Shown here in pieces: positions 17,370 through 26,541 of a stretch of DNA of 64,000 bases. Below the pieces are notes generated by a model. That model made no database searches. It was given only the letters and a program-made list of their open reading frames with translations, and was not told where the DNA came from. The stretch is from Bacillus luti (GTDB taxonomy: Bacteria; Bacillota; Bacilli; Bacillales; Bacillaceae_G). The stretch lies in NCBI RefSeq assembly GCF_001884105.1, contig NZ_MACI01000010.1:22564-86563 (forward strand), written 5' to 3'. Made by a program: the position numbers and the translations under genes. Position 1 is the stretch's first letter. Every line of letters begins with the position of its first letter.

Positions 17370-17403
17370 TAAAAAGCTTTGGCAAGATGAATAGCCAAAG
17401 CCT
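17370..17403 (-). terminator. Terminator of the liaFSR transcript
   Basis: Minus-strand stem AGGCTTTGGC / GCCAAAGCTT followed by TTTTTA, immediately after the liaR stop. Confidence 0.85.
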
Positions 17404-17407
17404 CTTA

Positions 17408-18040
17408 TCATTTCGTCAATTGATGTCTAAATGCATAAATAACCGCTTGCGTTCGGTCACTTACATTTAACTTATTTAAAATATTGCTCACATGTGTTTT
17501 CACTGTTTTTAGAGCGATAAATAGTTCATCTGCAACTTCCTGATTGCTTTTCCCCTCTGCAATTAATAACAAAATTTCATACTCTCTTTCTGTTAACTCT
17601 TCATGCAAAGGTTGTTCCTTCTTCTGGCGCATACGTGACATCATTTTACCAGTGACTTTTGGCTCTAATACAGTTTCTCCATCATAAGTAGCTCGCACTG
17701 CATCCGCAATATCACTTGCTCTTGATGTTTTTAATAAATAACTTGTTGCTCCGGCCTCAATAACAGGATATAATTTTTCATCATCTAAAAAACTTGTTAC
17801 AACAACAATTTTCGCTTCTGGCCACTCTTGAATAATAGCCCTTGTTGCTTCAACTCCATCCATCTCATCCATGACAAGATCCATTAAAATAATATCTGGC
17901 CTTAATTGCAGCGCTAACTCTGACCCTTTTCTTCCATTCTCAGCTTCTCCAACTACTTCAATATCTGGCTGGGTTGATAAATAAGCTGATACACCCATGC
18001 GAACCATTTCATGATCATCAACTAGTAATACTTTGATCAT
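17408..18040 (-). CDS. liaR: Response regulator LiaR (VraR)
   Basis: NarL/FixJ-family response regulator of the cell-envelope stress system LiaSR. The receiver domain has the phospho-acceptor Asp in [16 protein letters not shown] and a switch Thr in VVVTSF. The C-terminal LuxR-type helix-turn-helix has [20 protein letters not shown] and [13 protein letters not shown]. Its start overlaps the end of liaS by 4 bp. It should activate the liaI promoter when LiaS senses lipid II-directed antibiotics; this is known for the family. Confidence 0.94.
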   Translation of the reverse strand: MIKVLLVDDHEMVRMGVSAYLSTQPDIEVVGEAENGRKGSELALQLRPDIILMDLVMDEMDGVEATRAIIQEWPEAKIVVVTSFLDDEKLYPVIEAGATSYLLKTSRASDIADAVRATYDGETVLEPKVTGKMMSRMRQKKEQPLHEELTEREYEILLLIAEGKSNQEVADELFIALKTVKTHVSNILNKLNVSDRTQAVIYAFRHQLTK

Positions 18041-19092
18041 ACTTCTCCCCCTCTCTCAATCATAATTGGTACTTTCACTTCAATTTGCGTACCTTTATTT
18101 GGAAAACTCAGCACTTTTAGTGTCCCACCAATTTCATGAACACGCTCTTGCATAGATCTTAAACCGTAGGAACCAGCCTTATTAACTCCTACTTCAAATC
18201 CAACACCATCATCAATGATTTTTAATATCGCATATTGATCAATTTTACGAAGACGCACTTCCGTTTTCTTTGCCTTCGCATGTCGTAACGTATTTGATAG
18301 CGCTTCTTGCACAATACGGAATAAATGGTCTTCTACACCTTTTTTTAATTCAATAGGTTCGATAAGCCATTCAATTTTCATATGTTGTTTTCGCGATAAT
18401 TCCGTTAACAACTCTTCTATACCTTCAGTCAGTTTTTTACCTTCTAATTGTACAGGGCGTAGATGGAGCAATAATGCCCGCATTTCTGATTGCGCATTTA
18501 CAACCATATTTTCAACAAGCTGTAATTGTTTTTTTGTCATATCTGGAAATTCAACCACTTGTTCATTAATCGCTGACATCATCATCGACATTGCAAAAAG
18601 CTGCTGACTTACTGAATCATGCAGCTCCCTCGCCAATCGATGCCTTTCTTGGGAAATCGCTTCTTGTCTCATCTCTTCATTCCAATGAGCTCGTTCATTC
18701 GTTACTTTTTGAAAGAGTCCAGCTTGCTCCTCTAATCGACGAGCAAGAACGATTACTTTTCGTTCCACTTCATGAAATTCATCATCTGCAGTAAACGAAA
18801 CATCACTCGGAAAATTCCCTCGCTCTACTTCAAATAGAAACGTATTTAACCCTTGTATGCGCTGCTCTATATAGTAACCGATTGCATACCCTACAATTCC
18901 CCCGATAAGTAAACTTGTAGTCATAATAAACAAGCCAATTGGAACAGAAGCGATGGATTCCTTCCATAATAAATCATACACTTGTTGCTCGCTTTTCCAT
19001 ACATAGACAATTGTACAAATAAGCGCGATACTCACAGAGGACAACATAGAATAACGAATATACATCCACGAAATATTTTTTTGTTTCTTCAT
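18037..19092 (-). CDS. liaS: Sensor histidine kinase LiaS (VraS)
   Basis: Membrane histidine kinase partner of LiaR. Two N-terminal helices (about 13-31 and 47-70) flank a very short external loop, typical of intramembrane-sensing kinases. A HAMP region with [12 protein letters not shown] follows, then the HisKA_3 acceptor in [18 protein letters not shown] and ATPase boxes ([30 protein letters not shown]). It overlaps liaF by one base upstream and liaR by 4 bp downstream, so all three are translationally coupled. Confidence 0.94.
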   Translation of the reverse strand: MKKQKNISWMYIRYSMLSSVSIALICTIVYVWKSEQQVYDLLWKESIASVPIGLFIMTTSLLIGGIVGYAIGYYIEQRIQGLNTFLFEVERGNFPSDVSFTADDEFHEVERKVIVLARRLEEQAGLFQKVTNERAHWNEEMRQEAISQERHRLARELHDSVSQQLFAMSMMMSAINEQVVEFPDMTKKQLQLVENMVVNAQSEMRALLLHLRPVQLEGKKLTEGIEELLTELSRKQHMKIEWLIEPIELKKGVEDHLFRIVQEALSNTLRHAKAKKTEVRLRKIDQYAILKIIDDGVGFEVGVNKAGSYGLRSMQERVHEIGGTLKVLSFPNKGTQIEVKVPIMIERGGEV

Positions 19093-19832
19093 TATACTTT
19101 CCTCACTTCCGTATCGCCTACGACAAGCGAAGAAATAATTTTAATACGACGAGGAGCCTCTTTATACTGCTCTGTTCTAAATGTAACATTGCGGTTAAAC
19201 CCTGTCTCTTCATGACCTGGCAAGAGCACACGTCCGACAATAACAGAATGATTTAAAGACAGTTCAATATCATATGGCACATATAAACGAATATTACCAA
19301 CGACACCTCGAATAACAATTACTGTTTCTCCTTCTGGAATCATAGCAGTTGTTAAATCTATTTCCACATCACAAGCACCATATTGAACATTAATATCCTC
19401 AAGTTCATAAATATGATCCATCATTCGGACATTACCTACAAACATATTTTTCAAATACGGCTCTGTACGATATATTTGCTTCTCTTCATCTATATATCCT
19501 TTTTCTTTAATTTCAACCTTCATTGCTTTTTGCTGCTGCCCTTGCTGAATCAGTTGATAACCAATTAAAGCTAAACAAGCAAATACTACGAGTACAAAGG
19601 CTGCTGATGAGAATAAAAAGAATAAAAGTACGATGCCGCCAACAAATAAAAATACATTTCCCCTAACATAACGATTTTTCTTACGATAATGCCTTCCAAA
19701 CATAATCATAATAAATGCAAAAATTAAACCACCTGGTTCAAAATGTCCAAGTATCATATCAAGAAAAAGACCGAATCCAAATATGATGAGGAGCATCCCC
19801 ATTAATTGCGTTTTTGAAAAGTGCTTTTTCAT
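19092..19832 (-). CDS. liaF: LiaF, membrane inhibitor of LiaS
   Basis: 246 residues: four hydrophobic segments in the first 95 residues, then a C-terminal cytosolic beta-rich LiaF domain (VIRGVVGNIRLYVPYDIELSL). In B. subtilis LiaF keeps LiaS off in the absence of stress. It is the first gene of a coupled liaFSR unit; a hairpin separates it from liaH. No liaG gene is present, unlike B. subtilis. Confidence 0.9.
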   Translation of the reverse strand: MKKHFSKTQLMGMLLIIFGFGLFLDMILGHFEPGGLIFAFIMIMFGRHYRKKNRYVRGNVFLFVGGIVLLFFLFSSAAFVLVVFACLALIGYQLIQQGQQQKAMKVEIKEKGYIDEEKQIYRTEPYLKNMFVGNVRMMDHIYELEDINVQYGACDVEIDLTTAMIPEGETVIVIRGVVGNIRLYVPYDIELSLNHSVIVGRVLLPGHEETGFNRNVTFRTEQYKEAPRRIKIISSLVVGDTEVRKV

Positions 19833-19865
19833 TTCAGCTCCTCCCCTCTTCGTTACATATACATA

Positions 19866-19899
19866 GAAGAAAAGGCATTGCTTTCCAACACCTTTTCTC
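19866..19899 (-). terminator. Intercistronic hairpin between liaH and liaF
   Basis: 11-bp stem (two G-U pairs) 19869-19879 / 19887-19897 in the minus-strand transcript, followed by TTTTCTTCT. It would make liaIH more abundant than liaFSR, as reported for B. subtilis. Confidence 0.65.
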
Positions 19900-19939
19900 C
19901 TATCACTATATCATAAGCCTGTTTTATAATATACTACAA

Positions 19940-20602
19940 TTATTTTGTTACTTCCTTCGTTAACGACACTTCACTTTTTTCTTTCATTTCACGCTCAAGC
20001 TTTGCAATTTTCATATCAAATGTGTCACGTTCATGCTCATCATTCATACGAGTTTCTAAGTCGCGAATATGATCTTCAATTTCTTCAAATCGTAAGAACG
20101 GATTATTCTCATCCATTTTATGCATCGCTGTATTCATACGACGATTTGCATGTGCCATATTTTCACGAGCCATTAGTTCCATACGCTTTGCGTGCATTTC
20201 TTTTAATTTATTTTTCATTTCAGAAAGACGGCGCTCTAATTCATCAATTTGCTCTACAACACCTGCATACATTTCTTCTAATCGAGTTACTTGCCCTTCA
20301 TAATAAGCTACCTCTTCTAACGCACGCTCGTGCAATTGTAATTCGCCTGCTTCTTGAGCAATAACAGCTTGCTTTGATCTTTTATTAACGAAATAGCGTG
20401 CTTGCTCAAGCTCACGAGCGAAGTTAGATTTTAATGTTTTATGACGCTGAATTAACTTCTCAATTTTTGTTATTTCACGCTCACTATCGCGTAAATATTG
20501 GTTTAACATAGCAATTGGATTTTTTCTTTCCTTCTCATCTAACACGTTATGAAAATCAGCTAAAATTGCATCGCGTACACGTCCGAATAAAGATTGTTTC
20601 AT
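19940..20602 (-). CDS. liaH: Phage-shock protein A homologue LiaH
   Basis: 220-residue PspA/IM30-family protein, almost entirely coiled coil (residues about 25-190), expected to form large oligomers on the inner membrane face and protect the envelope under antibiotic stress. N-terminal amphipathic helix SLFGRVRDAILADFHNVLD is the membrane-sensing segment of the family. Follows liaI by 47 bp and precedes the terminator hairpin. Confidence 0.93.
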   Translation of the reverse strand: MKQSLFGRVRDAILADFHNVLDEKERKNPIAMLNQYLRDSEREITKIEKLIQRHKTLKSNFARELEQARYFVNKRSKQAVIAQEAGELQLHERALEEVAYYEGQVTRLEEMYAGVVEQIDELERRLSEMKNKLKEMHAKRMELMARENMAHANRRMNTAMHKMDENNPFLRFEEIEDHIRDLETRMNDEHERDTFDMKIAKLEREMKEKSEVSLTKEVTK

Positions 20603-20649
20603 TATAAATCTTCCTCTCTTCTACTTTATTTATGATTTGGTTTATTCTT

Positions 20650-21006
20650 TTAGTTTTTCATTAACTTGTTCCACTCATCTTCAAAGTTGCTATATGGTTT
20701 AGAACTTTCTGGAGCAGCGTCAACAACTACATCTTTTTCTTTTTTCCACTCACGGTATCCATAGTATAAAACTACTAAAGCAGCGATACCGATTAATGCT
20801 GGTGAATGTGATAGGGCAATTGACAAGCCGATTAAACCGACAATACCCCAAGCTAACTTTCCAAAAAATGATTGTGCTCGCACAAATGATTTGTAGCTCC
20901 AGTACACAACTCCTGCTCCGATTGCGAATCCTACAATACCAGCAAGACTACCAAGAGCAATTAGAGCCAAAATACCGGCCGCGATAAACGCTAGAAATTG
21001 TTTCAT
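20650..21006 (-). CDS. liaI: LiaI-type small membrane protein
   Basis: 118 residues with three to four hydrophobic segments in the first 85 and a charged cytosolic tail (SNFEDEWNKLMKN). In B. subtilis LiaI is the membrane anchor for LiaH, and the position directly ahead of liaH supports the same role. First gene of the locus. A palindromic candidate LiaR site lies about 85 bp upstream. Confidence 0.82.
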   Translation of the reverse strand: MKQFLAFIAAGILALIALGSLAGIVGFAIGAGVVYWSYKSFVRAQSFFGKLAWGIVGLIGLSIALSHSPALIGIAALVVLYYGYREWKKEKDVVVDAAPESSKPYSNFEDEWNKLMKN

Positions 21007-21089
21007 CTTGTGCTTGCCTCCCTTCGATTTGATACTCTTATCTTAACTATTTTTTCATCTTTCCATAACGAGCTTAAGAACCGTTTTTG

Positions 21090-21109
21090 ACTCAGACTTA
21101 AGACTGAGT
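21090..21109. promoter_or_regulatory. Candidate LiaR operator upstream of liaI
   Basis: A 20-bp near-perfect palindrome, ACTCAGACTTAAGACTGAGT (two central mismatches), 84 bp before the liaI start. Location and symmetry fit a LiaR/VraR-type site; the assignment is inference. Confidence 0.5.
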
Positions 21110-21127
21110 TGAATTCAGCCCTTTACA

Positions 21128-21165
21128 TAAAAAAACCGCGCAGAGAATATTCTCTGCGCGGTTTC
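21128..21165 (-). terminator. Terminator of the NhaC-type transporter gene
   Basis: Perfect stem AAACCGCGCAGAGAATA / TATTCTCTGCGCGGTTT with a T-run on the minus strand. Confidence 0.92.
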
Positions 21166-21193
21166 AATACATAACGGTAACTTTCATATTAAA

Positions 21194-22510
21194 TTAAGCT
21201 GTTTTATGATACTCTTTTTTCTCAGCTACTTTCGAAAACCTTGGAAATCCAATCAAAATCGAAACAATCCCGCATACCCCTACTAAAATTGGATAAAATG
21301 CATATGGTAACAATTCAATCGGAGATAACGCAGCAAATCCTGCCGCAGTTAACATTTGAGCACCGTACGGAATTAAGCCTTGCACACAACAAGAAAAGAG
21401 ATCTAATACACTCGCTGATTTACGTGGATCAATTTCGTATTGATCTGCAATGTTTTTCGCAAGCGGCCCTGTAAAGATAATAGAAATTGTATTATTCGCT
21501 GTACACATATTCGTCATACTCACTAAGCCAGCAATACCGAACTCCGCACCTTTTTTCGAGCGAATGTTACGTGTTAAAAGATTCATTAAATATTGAATAC
21601 CACCATTATATTGAATCAGTTCGACCATACCACCAATTAAAATAGCAAGTAATACTAACTCCATCATACCGCCCATTCCTGTCGTTACACTTTTAAAGAA
21701 ACTCTCTAACGTGTAACTTCCATCTATAAGGCCGATAGCACCAGATAGTACAGTTCCACCTGTTAACACAATAAGTACATTCCAGCCAAGTAACGCTGTA
21801 ATAAGTACTCCTGCATATGGTAAAATCTTTATCCAGTCAAAACTATGAGCTTTGACTTGCGTATCGCTTCCTAAAGTGATGATTACTAATAGTACAATCG
21901 TAATAATCGCAGCCGGTAATACAATTAAAAAGTTCGTCTTAAACTTATCTTTCATTTCTGTTCCTTGTGAACGAACAGCTGCGATTGTTGTATCTGAAAT
22001 AAACGATAAATTATCACCAAACATCGCACCGCCAACAACGGTCGCCATCGTAAGTGCAATTGAGATATCAGTTTGCCCACTAATACCTACAGCAATTGGT
22101 GCTAACGCTGCAATGGTTCCCATCGAAGTTCCCATCGCTAATGAAATAAATGCCCCAATAATAAAAATTCCAGCTACGATAAATCCTGGTGGCAAAATAG
22201 ATAACGCTAAATTAACAGTTGAATCTACTCCGCCCATTCCTTTAGCTGTTTCAGAAAACGCACCTGCAAGTACAAAAATTAATACCATAATCATAATATC
22301 TGGATTTCCTGCACCTTTAGCAAAGCGCTCTACTTTCACATTAAAGCTTTCTTTACGATTCATCGCTAAAGCGATTCCTACAGCAATTGAAATCGCTACA
22401 AGTATCGGCAATTTATAGAAATCACCTGTAATAATTCCAGAACCAATAAATAGCGCCAAAAATATCCCAAGCGGTAATAAAGCTAAACCATTTCCTCTCG
22501 TTTCTTTCAA
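21194..22510 (-). CDS. NhaC-family antiporter homologue under S-box control, likely methionine transporter (MetT-like)
   Basis: Polytopic membrane protein of the NhaC sodium/proton antiporter family with about eleven hydrophobic segments and conserved motifs such as MAMGTSMGTIAALAPIA and GAMFGDNLSFISDTTIAA. The S-box leader directly upstream argues that the substrate is methionine or a related sulfur compound rather than only sodium; comparative genomics has predicted an NhaC-type methionine transporter MetT on this basis. The TTG at 22510 is chosen as start (AGGGAGAG upstream), because the frame further upstream runs into the riboswitch terminator. Confidence 0.85.
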   Translation of the reverse strand: MKETRGNGLALLPLGIFLALFIGSGIITGDFYKLPILVAISIAVGIALAMNRKESFNVKVERFAKGAGNPDIMIMVLIFVLAGAFSETAKGMGGVDSTVNLALSILPPGFIVAGIFIIGAFISLAMGTSMGTIAALAPIAVGISGQTDISIALTMATVVGGAMFGDNLSFISDTTIAAVRSQGTEMKDKFKTNFLIVLPAAIITIVLLVIITLGSDTQVKAHSFDWIKILPYAGVLITALLGWNVLIVLTGGTVLSGAIGLIDGSYTLESFFKSVTTGMGGMMELVLLAILIGGMVELIQYNGGIQYLMNLLTRNIRSKKGAEFGIAGLVSMTNMCTANNTISIIFTGPLAKNIADQYEIDPRKSASVLDLFSCCVQGLIPYGAQMLTAAGFAALSPIELLPYAFYPILVGVCGIVSILIGFPRFSKVAEKKEYHKTA

Positions 22511-22551
22511 AGTACCATCTCTCCCTAGTTTCAACCTTTTTTCTAATGAAT

Positions 22552-22712
22552 AACAAAAGACCTCTTCCAATGAGAAGAGGTCTTATACATCTATAAGAAA
22601 CACTCTTCTCATCTTTCAAGCACATGCTTGCTGGATTTGGCACAGCACTCTGAAATCGAGTCCGCTGCCGAGGCATCGTAGGGCCAGTCCCTCCGCCTCT
22701 CTTTATAAGAAG
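22552..22712 (-). promoter_or_regulatory. SAM-I riboswitch (S-box) upstream of the NhaC-type gene
   Basis: On the minus strand the conserved S-box blocks are in order: CTTATAAAGAGAGGCGGAGG, GACTGGCCC, GATGCC, CGGCAGC, GTGCTGTGCCAAATCCAGCA and GAAAGATGAGAAGAG. The terminator AAGACCTCTTC / GAAGAGGTCTT follows. SAM binding should terminate transcription, so the gene is expressed when methionine is scarce. Confidence 0.95.
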
Positions 22713-22749
22713 GTTTCGTATTTATTTTTTAATAATAATTTCTTTCCTA

Positions 22750-22778
22750 ACTTTACTCGCTTACAAAACAAAAGTCAA
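22750..22778 (-). promoter_or_regulatory. Sigma-A promoter of the S-box transcript
   Basis: Minus-strand TTGACT (22778-22773), 17-nt spacer, TAAAGT (22755-22750); the start would lie about 30 nt before the riboswitch. Confidence 0.65.
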
Positions 22779-22831
22779 TTATTTTTTGTATAGATTTTTT
22801 TGGTAATTATACAAAAACGCGAATACAGCAA

Positions 22832-23350
22832 TCATTTCCACTTTTCAATTTCTTCATCCAATATTGAAATCCAATAAAATTCATTATTTTTTATAGCTGC
22901 TATTATCCATTTTGTTGTATGCAAAGCTAACTCATATTCTTCCTTTGTAATATCACCAATTTTATAAGCATCCTCTAACTCGTCTTCATCCAATACATAG
23001 ATCTCACCGTTCGGTAACAATACTACATCTAAATATAAATCATCAAAATAAGGTAAACCACGCTCGTCTATTTCATATTCTTTCGCTACGTCAATATAAT
23101 ATTGCACTAATGTTTTTTGATCATCTAGCATAGCTGTTATGGCAAAGTTCTTCCCATTTATGAAATACTGAATCCACGTATACTTATCCCCTGCAATACA
23201 AATTTCTTTACCTGCGTATTCTTTACAACTCGGTTCTCTCACCTTCTGTATGTCCAGTATTCCTAACATACCCTCTTCTACTTGCTTCACTATATAATCC
23301 TTCTCTATTAGTCGTTTCCACGAAGAACCATCCCCATATTTACGTTTCAT
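22832..23350 (-). CDS. DUF402-domain protein
   Basis: 172-residue cytosolic protein of the DUF402 family, which includes nucleoside di/triphosphate phosphatases and FomD-like enzymes. Acidic metal-binding-type motifs are visible in YYIDVAKEY, FDDLYLDVVLLPNGE and LDEDELEDA, in the order seen in the family. GAGGAGCGG precedes the ATG. Monocistronic with a terminator downstream. Substrate not determinable. Confidence 0.78.
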   Translation of the reverse strand: MKRKYGDGSSWKRLIEKDYIVKQVEEGMLGILDIQKVREPSCKEYAGKEICIAGDKYTWIQYFINGKNFAITAMLDDQKTLVQYYIDVAKEYEIDERGLPYFDDLYLDVVLLPNGEIYVLDEDELEDAYKIGDITKEEYELALHTTKWIIAAIKNNEFYWISILDEEIEKWK

Positions 23351-23375
23351 TACGTCCGCTCCTCTTCTATATATA

Positions 23376-23406
23376 GAAAAGCCCCCACATATTATGTGAG
23401 GGCTTG
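23376..23406 (-). terminator. Terminator of the glutamate symporter gene
   Basis: Minus-strand stem AAGCCCTCACAT / ATGTGGGGGCTT followed by TTCT, just after the symporter stop codon at 23419. Confidence 0.75.
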
Positions 23407-23418
23407 TTCATATTATAA

Positions 23419-24693
23419 TTAAGCCGCTTGACCCTTTTCAGAAATCTCTTTTAAATAAGCTTGTCCTTTTTCAGCGTCATATTGACCTTCCCACTTAGAC
23501 ATAACTACAGCTGCTAAAGAGTTACCTACAACGTTAACTGCTGTACGAGCCATATCTAAAATACGGTCAATACCTGCAATAAATGCTAAACCTTCAGCTG
23601 GAATACCTACTGTACCAAGTGTTGCTAGTAATACAACGAATGATACGCCCGGTACACCCGCGATACCTTTTGATGTAACCATTAATACAAGTAATAATGT
23701 AATTTGTTGCGTAATAGATAAATCAATACCGTACATTTGCGCTAAGAAAATCGCCGCAATCGCTTGATATAAAGTTGATCCATCTAAGTTAAATGAATAA
23801 CCTGTCGGAATAACGAAAGATGTAATTGCTTTCGGACAACCGAACTTCTCCATCTTCTCCATGATTTTCGGTAAAACCGTTTCTGAACTTGCTGTAGAGT
23901 ACGCTAAGATCAGCTCGTCTTTTAAAATCTTAAAGAATTGGAAAATGTTAATGCCAAATATTTTCGCTGTAAGTCCTAAGACAACTACAACGAAGAAGAT
24001 CATTGCTCCATATACAACAATGAGTAATTTTCCTAACGGAATTAATGAAGCTAAACCGAATGTAGAAACTGTAACACCAATTAGTGCAAATACACCAAAC
24101 GGCGCAAATTTCATAACTTGGTTCGTTACGTAAAACATTGCATCAGCTACACCTTGGAAAAATTGAAGAACCGGTCTTCCTCTTTCACCAATTGCCGCTA
24201 CACCTAAACCAAATAGTACAGAGAAGAAAATAATCGCAAGCATATCTCCATCAGCTAACGACTTCACAATGTTCGTTGGAACAATATTTACAAATGTATC
24301 TGCAAATGAATGACTTTGTACTTGCTCTGTCGTATGTGTATATTTCGAAATATCTGTCTTCGTTAACTGCTCCATATTTACGCCTTTTCCTGGCTGGAAA
24401 ATATTCGCTATTAATAGACCGACAATAATTGCAATTGTTGTAATAATTTCGAAGTAAATAATTGTTTTTCCACCTAGTCGGCCTAGTTTTTTAACATCGC
24501 CAACACCAGCAACCCCAACAACAATACTTGCTACAACAATCGGTACAACGATCATTTTAATTAATCGGATGAAAATATCACCAATTGGTTGTAAATAACT
24601 TACCACTGCCGGATTGCCAAAGAAAATCGCCCCAACCGCAATACCAAGCGCAAGTCCTATTAATATTTGCCACGCAAGTCCTATTCTTTTCAT
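23419..24693 (-). CDS. Proton/sodium-glutamate (dicarboxylate) symporter, GltP/GltT type
   Basis: DAACS-family membrane symporter for glutamate/aspartate or dicarboxylates. Substrate-site motifs are visible: the serine-rich TASSETVLPKIM, PTGYSFNLDGSTLYQ, MVTSKGIAGVPG and DRILDMARTAVNVVGN. 424 residues and about eight helices plus two re-entrant loops are normal for the family. AGAGGGGG precedes the ATG. Monocistronic. Confidence 0.93.
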   Translation of the reverse strand: MKRIGLAWQILIGLALGIAVGAIFFGNPAVVSYLQPIGDIFIRLIKMIVVPIVVASIVVGVAGVGDVKKLGRLGGKTIIYFEIITTIAIIVGLLIANIFQPGKGVNMEQLTKTDISKYTHTTEQVQSHSFADTFVNIVPTNIVKSLADGDMLAIIFFSVLFGLGVAAIGERGRPVLQFFQGVADAMFYVTNQVMKFAPFGVFALIGVTVSTFGLASLIPLGKLLIVVYGAMIFFVVVVLGLTAKIFGINIFQFFKILKDELILAYSTASSETVLPKIMEKMEKFGCPKAITSFVIPTGYSFNLDGSTLYQAIAAIFLAQMYGIDLSITQQITLLLVLMVTSKGIAGVPGVSFVVLLATLGTVGIPAEGLAFIAGIDRILDMARTAVNVVGNSLAAVVMSKWEGQYDAEKGQAYLKEISEKGQAA

Positions 24694-24925
24694 ATTTGTT
24701 GTAACCCCCTCTTAGATGCGTAACTCTATCTCTATAAAACTAAGAAATTAAGAGTATTACATATTATTCGACAATTCACTACATTTTGTCCCTGTTAAAA
24801 ATCATAAATCAAAAATTAAAATCTGACAACTAAATAAGTTTGCCCGAATGCAAATAATTTTCTTGACAAAAACAAAACCCATGTCAGAAAACCTCACATG
24901 AGAACGATTCCTTATCAGTGTTTTA

Positions 24926-24955
24926 TTGACTTCTCTACAAATATTTAACTATATA
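24926..24955 (+). promoter_or_regulatory. Sigma-A-like promoter in the gltP-type / M23 intergenic region
   Basis: TTGACT (24926-24931), 18-nt spacer, TATATA (24950-24955). It points toward a terminator-like hairpin at 25055-25092 rather than directly into a gene. Confidence 0.5.
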
Positions 24956-24961
24956 AAACAA

Positions 24962-25092
24962 ATATGTTATTTTCCTTTATTTTACAAAAAATATACGATA
25001 TATTCTCTTTGTTGTACTCACAAAAAAATGTAACTACCATGACAATTAAATTTAAAAGATGCTAAATTCCGACAAAATTTAGCATTTTTATA
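24962..25092 (+). ncRNA. Candidate ~130-nt small RNA or attenuated leader
   Basis: The RNA would start after the promoter at 24926-24955 and end at a hairpin ATGCTAAATT / AATTTAGCAT followed by five T. There is no credible coding frame inside and I do not recognise a riboswitch class. It could be a free small RNA or a premature-termination leader for the M23 hydrolase gene that starts 85 bp further on. Confidence 0.35.
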
Positions 25093-25177
25093 AAATTTCC
25101 TTTACATTATGATTACAACGATAGACACTCCCCTTCTAATGATATATAACATTCATAGGGAAAGGAGCCAAACAACA

Positions 25178-26443
25178 ATGAAAAAGAAATTTGCAGCGTT
25201 TAGTGTTTTAGCAGCAGGAACGATTTTGGTCTCTCCGCTACTTTCACCTGTATACGCTGAAACGAATCAAGATAAATTATCTAACATACAATCAGAATTA
25301 GACGGCAAACAAAGTGACTTACAAAATAAATCAGCTGAGAAAGACCAAATAGAAAAGGAAATTCAAGAATTACAAAAAAAAATCGATGAATTAACTACAT
25401 CTATTAATAAAAACGAGGCTGAATTAAACGATACGAAGAAAGAAATTAGCAAAACACAACAAATAATTGCTGAAAAAAAGAAACATATAGAACAATTACA
25501 AACAAACATAGATACACGTCAAGAAGTTATTAAACAACGACTACAATCTATGCAAGAAAAACCTCGTACAAGTATTATTACAGAGGTCTTAACAAACTCT
25601 GCAAACATTGCTGATCTTGTTGATAATATGTATTCCGTAAGTTTGATTTTAAACAACGATACAGATATCGTGAAAAAACAAACAACTGATCAAAGTGCTG
25701 TGACAACTGAAAAAGAGGCTGTTGAGAAAAAAGAGCAACATCTAAAAGAATCCGAGCAAAAATTAGAACAAAAGCAACAAGAATTACAAAACAACCAACA
25801 ACAGCAACAAACGCTTATTAACGATCTACATACGAAAGTAGCAAAAGTAGATTCAGAGATTGAAGGATTAGAAGAATCAAAGGGTATTTTAGAAAATCAG
25901 CGTCAAGCTGTTCAAAAAGCAATTGAAGAAGAAAAACGTGCAGAGGAAGCTCGTAAAGCTGAAGAGGCACGCAAGGCGGAGGAAGCTCGCAAACAAGCAG
26001 CTGCCACACCTGCTCAAGCTGCTCCGGTACCGCACGATACAAACATCGGTGGATTTATTAAACCAGCAGCAGGATCAAAAACTTCTGGGTTCGGCGCACG
26101 TTCTTTAGATAACCATAAAGGAATCGATATCGCTGCTTCAGGAACCGTTCCAATTATCGCTGCAGCAGATGGTGTTGTTATTCGCTCAGAGTTATCATCC
26201 AGTTACGGAAACGTTGTATACTTATCTCATCGTATAAACGGAAAAACATATACGACAGTATATGCTCATATGAGCAGCCGTTCTGTATCAAATGGACAAA
26301 CTGTAAAACAAGGAACTCAACTTGGATTTATGGGGAATACTGGCCAATCATACGGACAACATTTACACTTTGAACTTCACCTCGGAGAATGGAATGTCGG
26401 TAAGACAAACGCAGTTGATCCATCTCCTTATATCGGATTATAA
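25178..26443 (+). CDS. Secreted M23 (LytM) peptidoglycan endopeptidase with coiled-coil domain
   Basis: Cell-wall hydrolase of EnvC/CwlO-like architecture: signal peptide (residues 1-28, ending SPVYAE), long coiled coil (about 30-270, rich in Gln/Lys/Glu), an Ala/Glu/Arg repeat linker (EEARKAEEARKAEEARK), and a C-terminal LytM domain with zinc ligands in HKGIDIAASG and HLHFELHL. It should cut cross-links in the wall. ATG 25178 follows AAAGGAG and starts the signal peptide; the open frame upstream to 25109 does not. Terminator immediately downstream. Confidence 0.92.
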   Translation: MKKKFAAFSVLAAGTILVSPLLSPVYAETNQDKLSNIQSELDGKQSDLQNKSAEKDQIEKEIQELQKKIDELTTSINKNEAELNDTKKEISKTQQIIAEKKKHIEQLQTNIDTRQEVIKQRLQSMQEKPRTSIITEVLTNSANIADLVDNMYSVSLILNNDTDIVKKQTTDQSAVTTEKEAVEKKEQHLKESEQKLEQKQQELQNNQQQQQTLINDLHTKVAKVDSEIEGLEESKGILENQRQAVQKAIEEEKRAEEARKAEEARKAEEARKQAAATPAQAAPVPHDTNIGGFIKPAAGSKTSGFGARSLDNHKGIDIAASGTVPIIAAADGVVIRSELSSSYGNVVYLSHRINGKTYTTVYAHMSSRSVSNGQTVKQGTQLGFMGNTGQSYGQHLHFELHLGEWNVGKTNAVDPSPYIGL

Positions 26444-26470
26444 AAACTCGGTGCATACCGAGTTTTTTAT
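26443..26470 (+). terminator. Terminator of the M23 hydrolase gene
   Basis: Stem AAAAACTCGGT / ACCGAGTTTTT with loop GCAT, adjacent to the stop codon. Confidence 0.88.
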
Positions 26471-26541
26471 TTACACTTCACACAATATAGGCATTCCACA
26501 TAGACTATAACTACATGCCTATATTTTACGAGGTGATTCAT

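Noticed and set aside
17304-17411. Longer N-terminus for the 87-residue protein downstream of liaR
   Set aside because: The extended frame runs through the liaR terminator and lacks a ribosome binding site.
21852-22418. 188-codon plus-strand open frame
   Set aside because: Antisense shadow of the NhaC-type transporter; no start signals.
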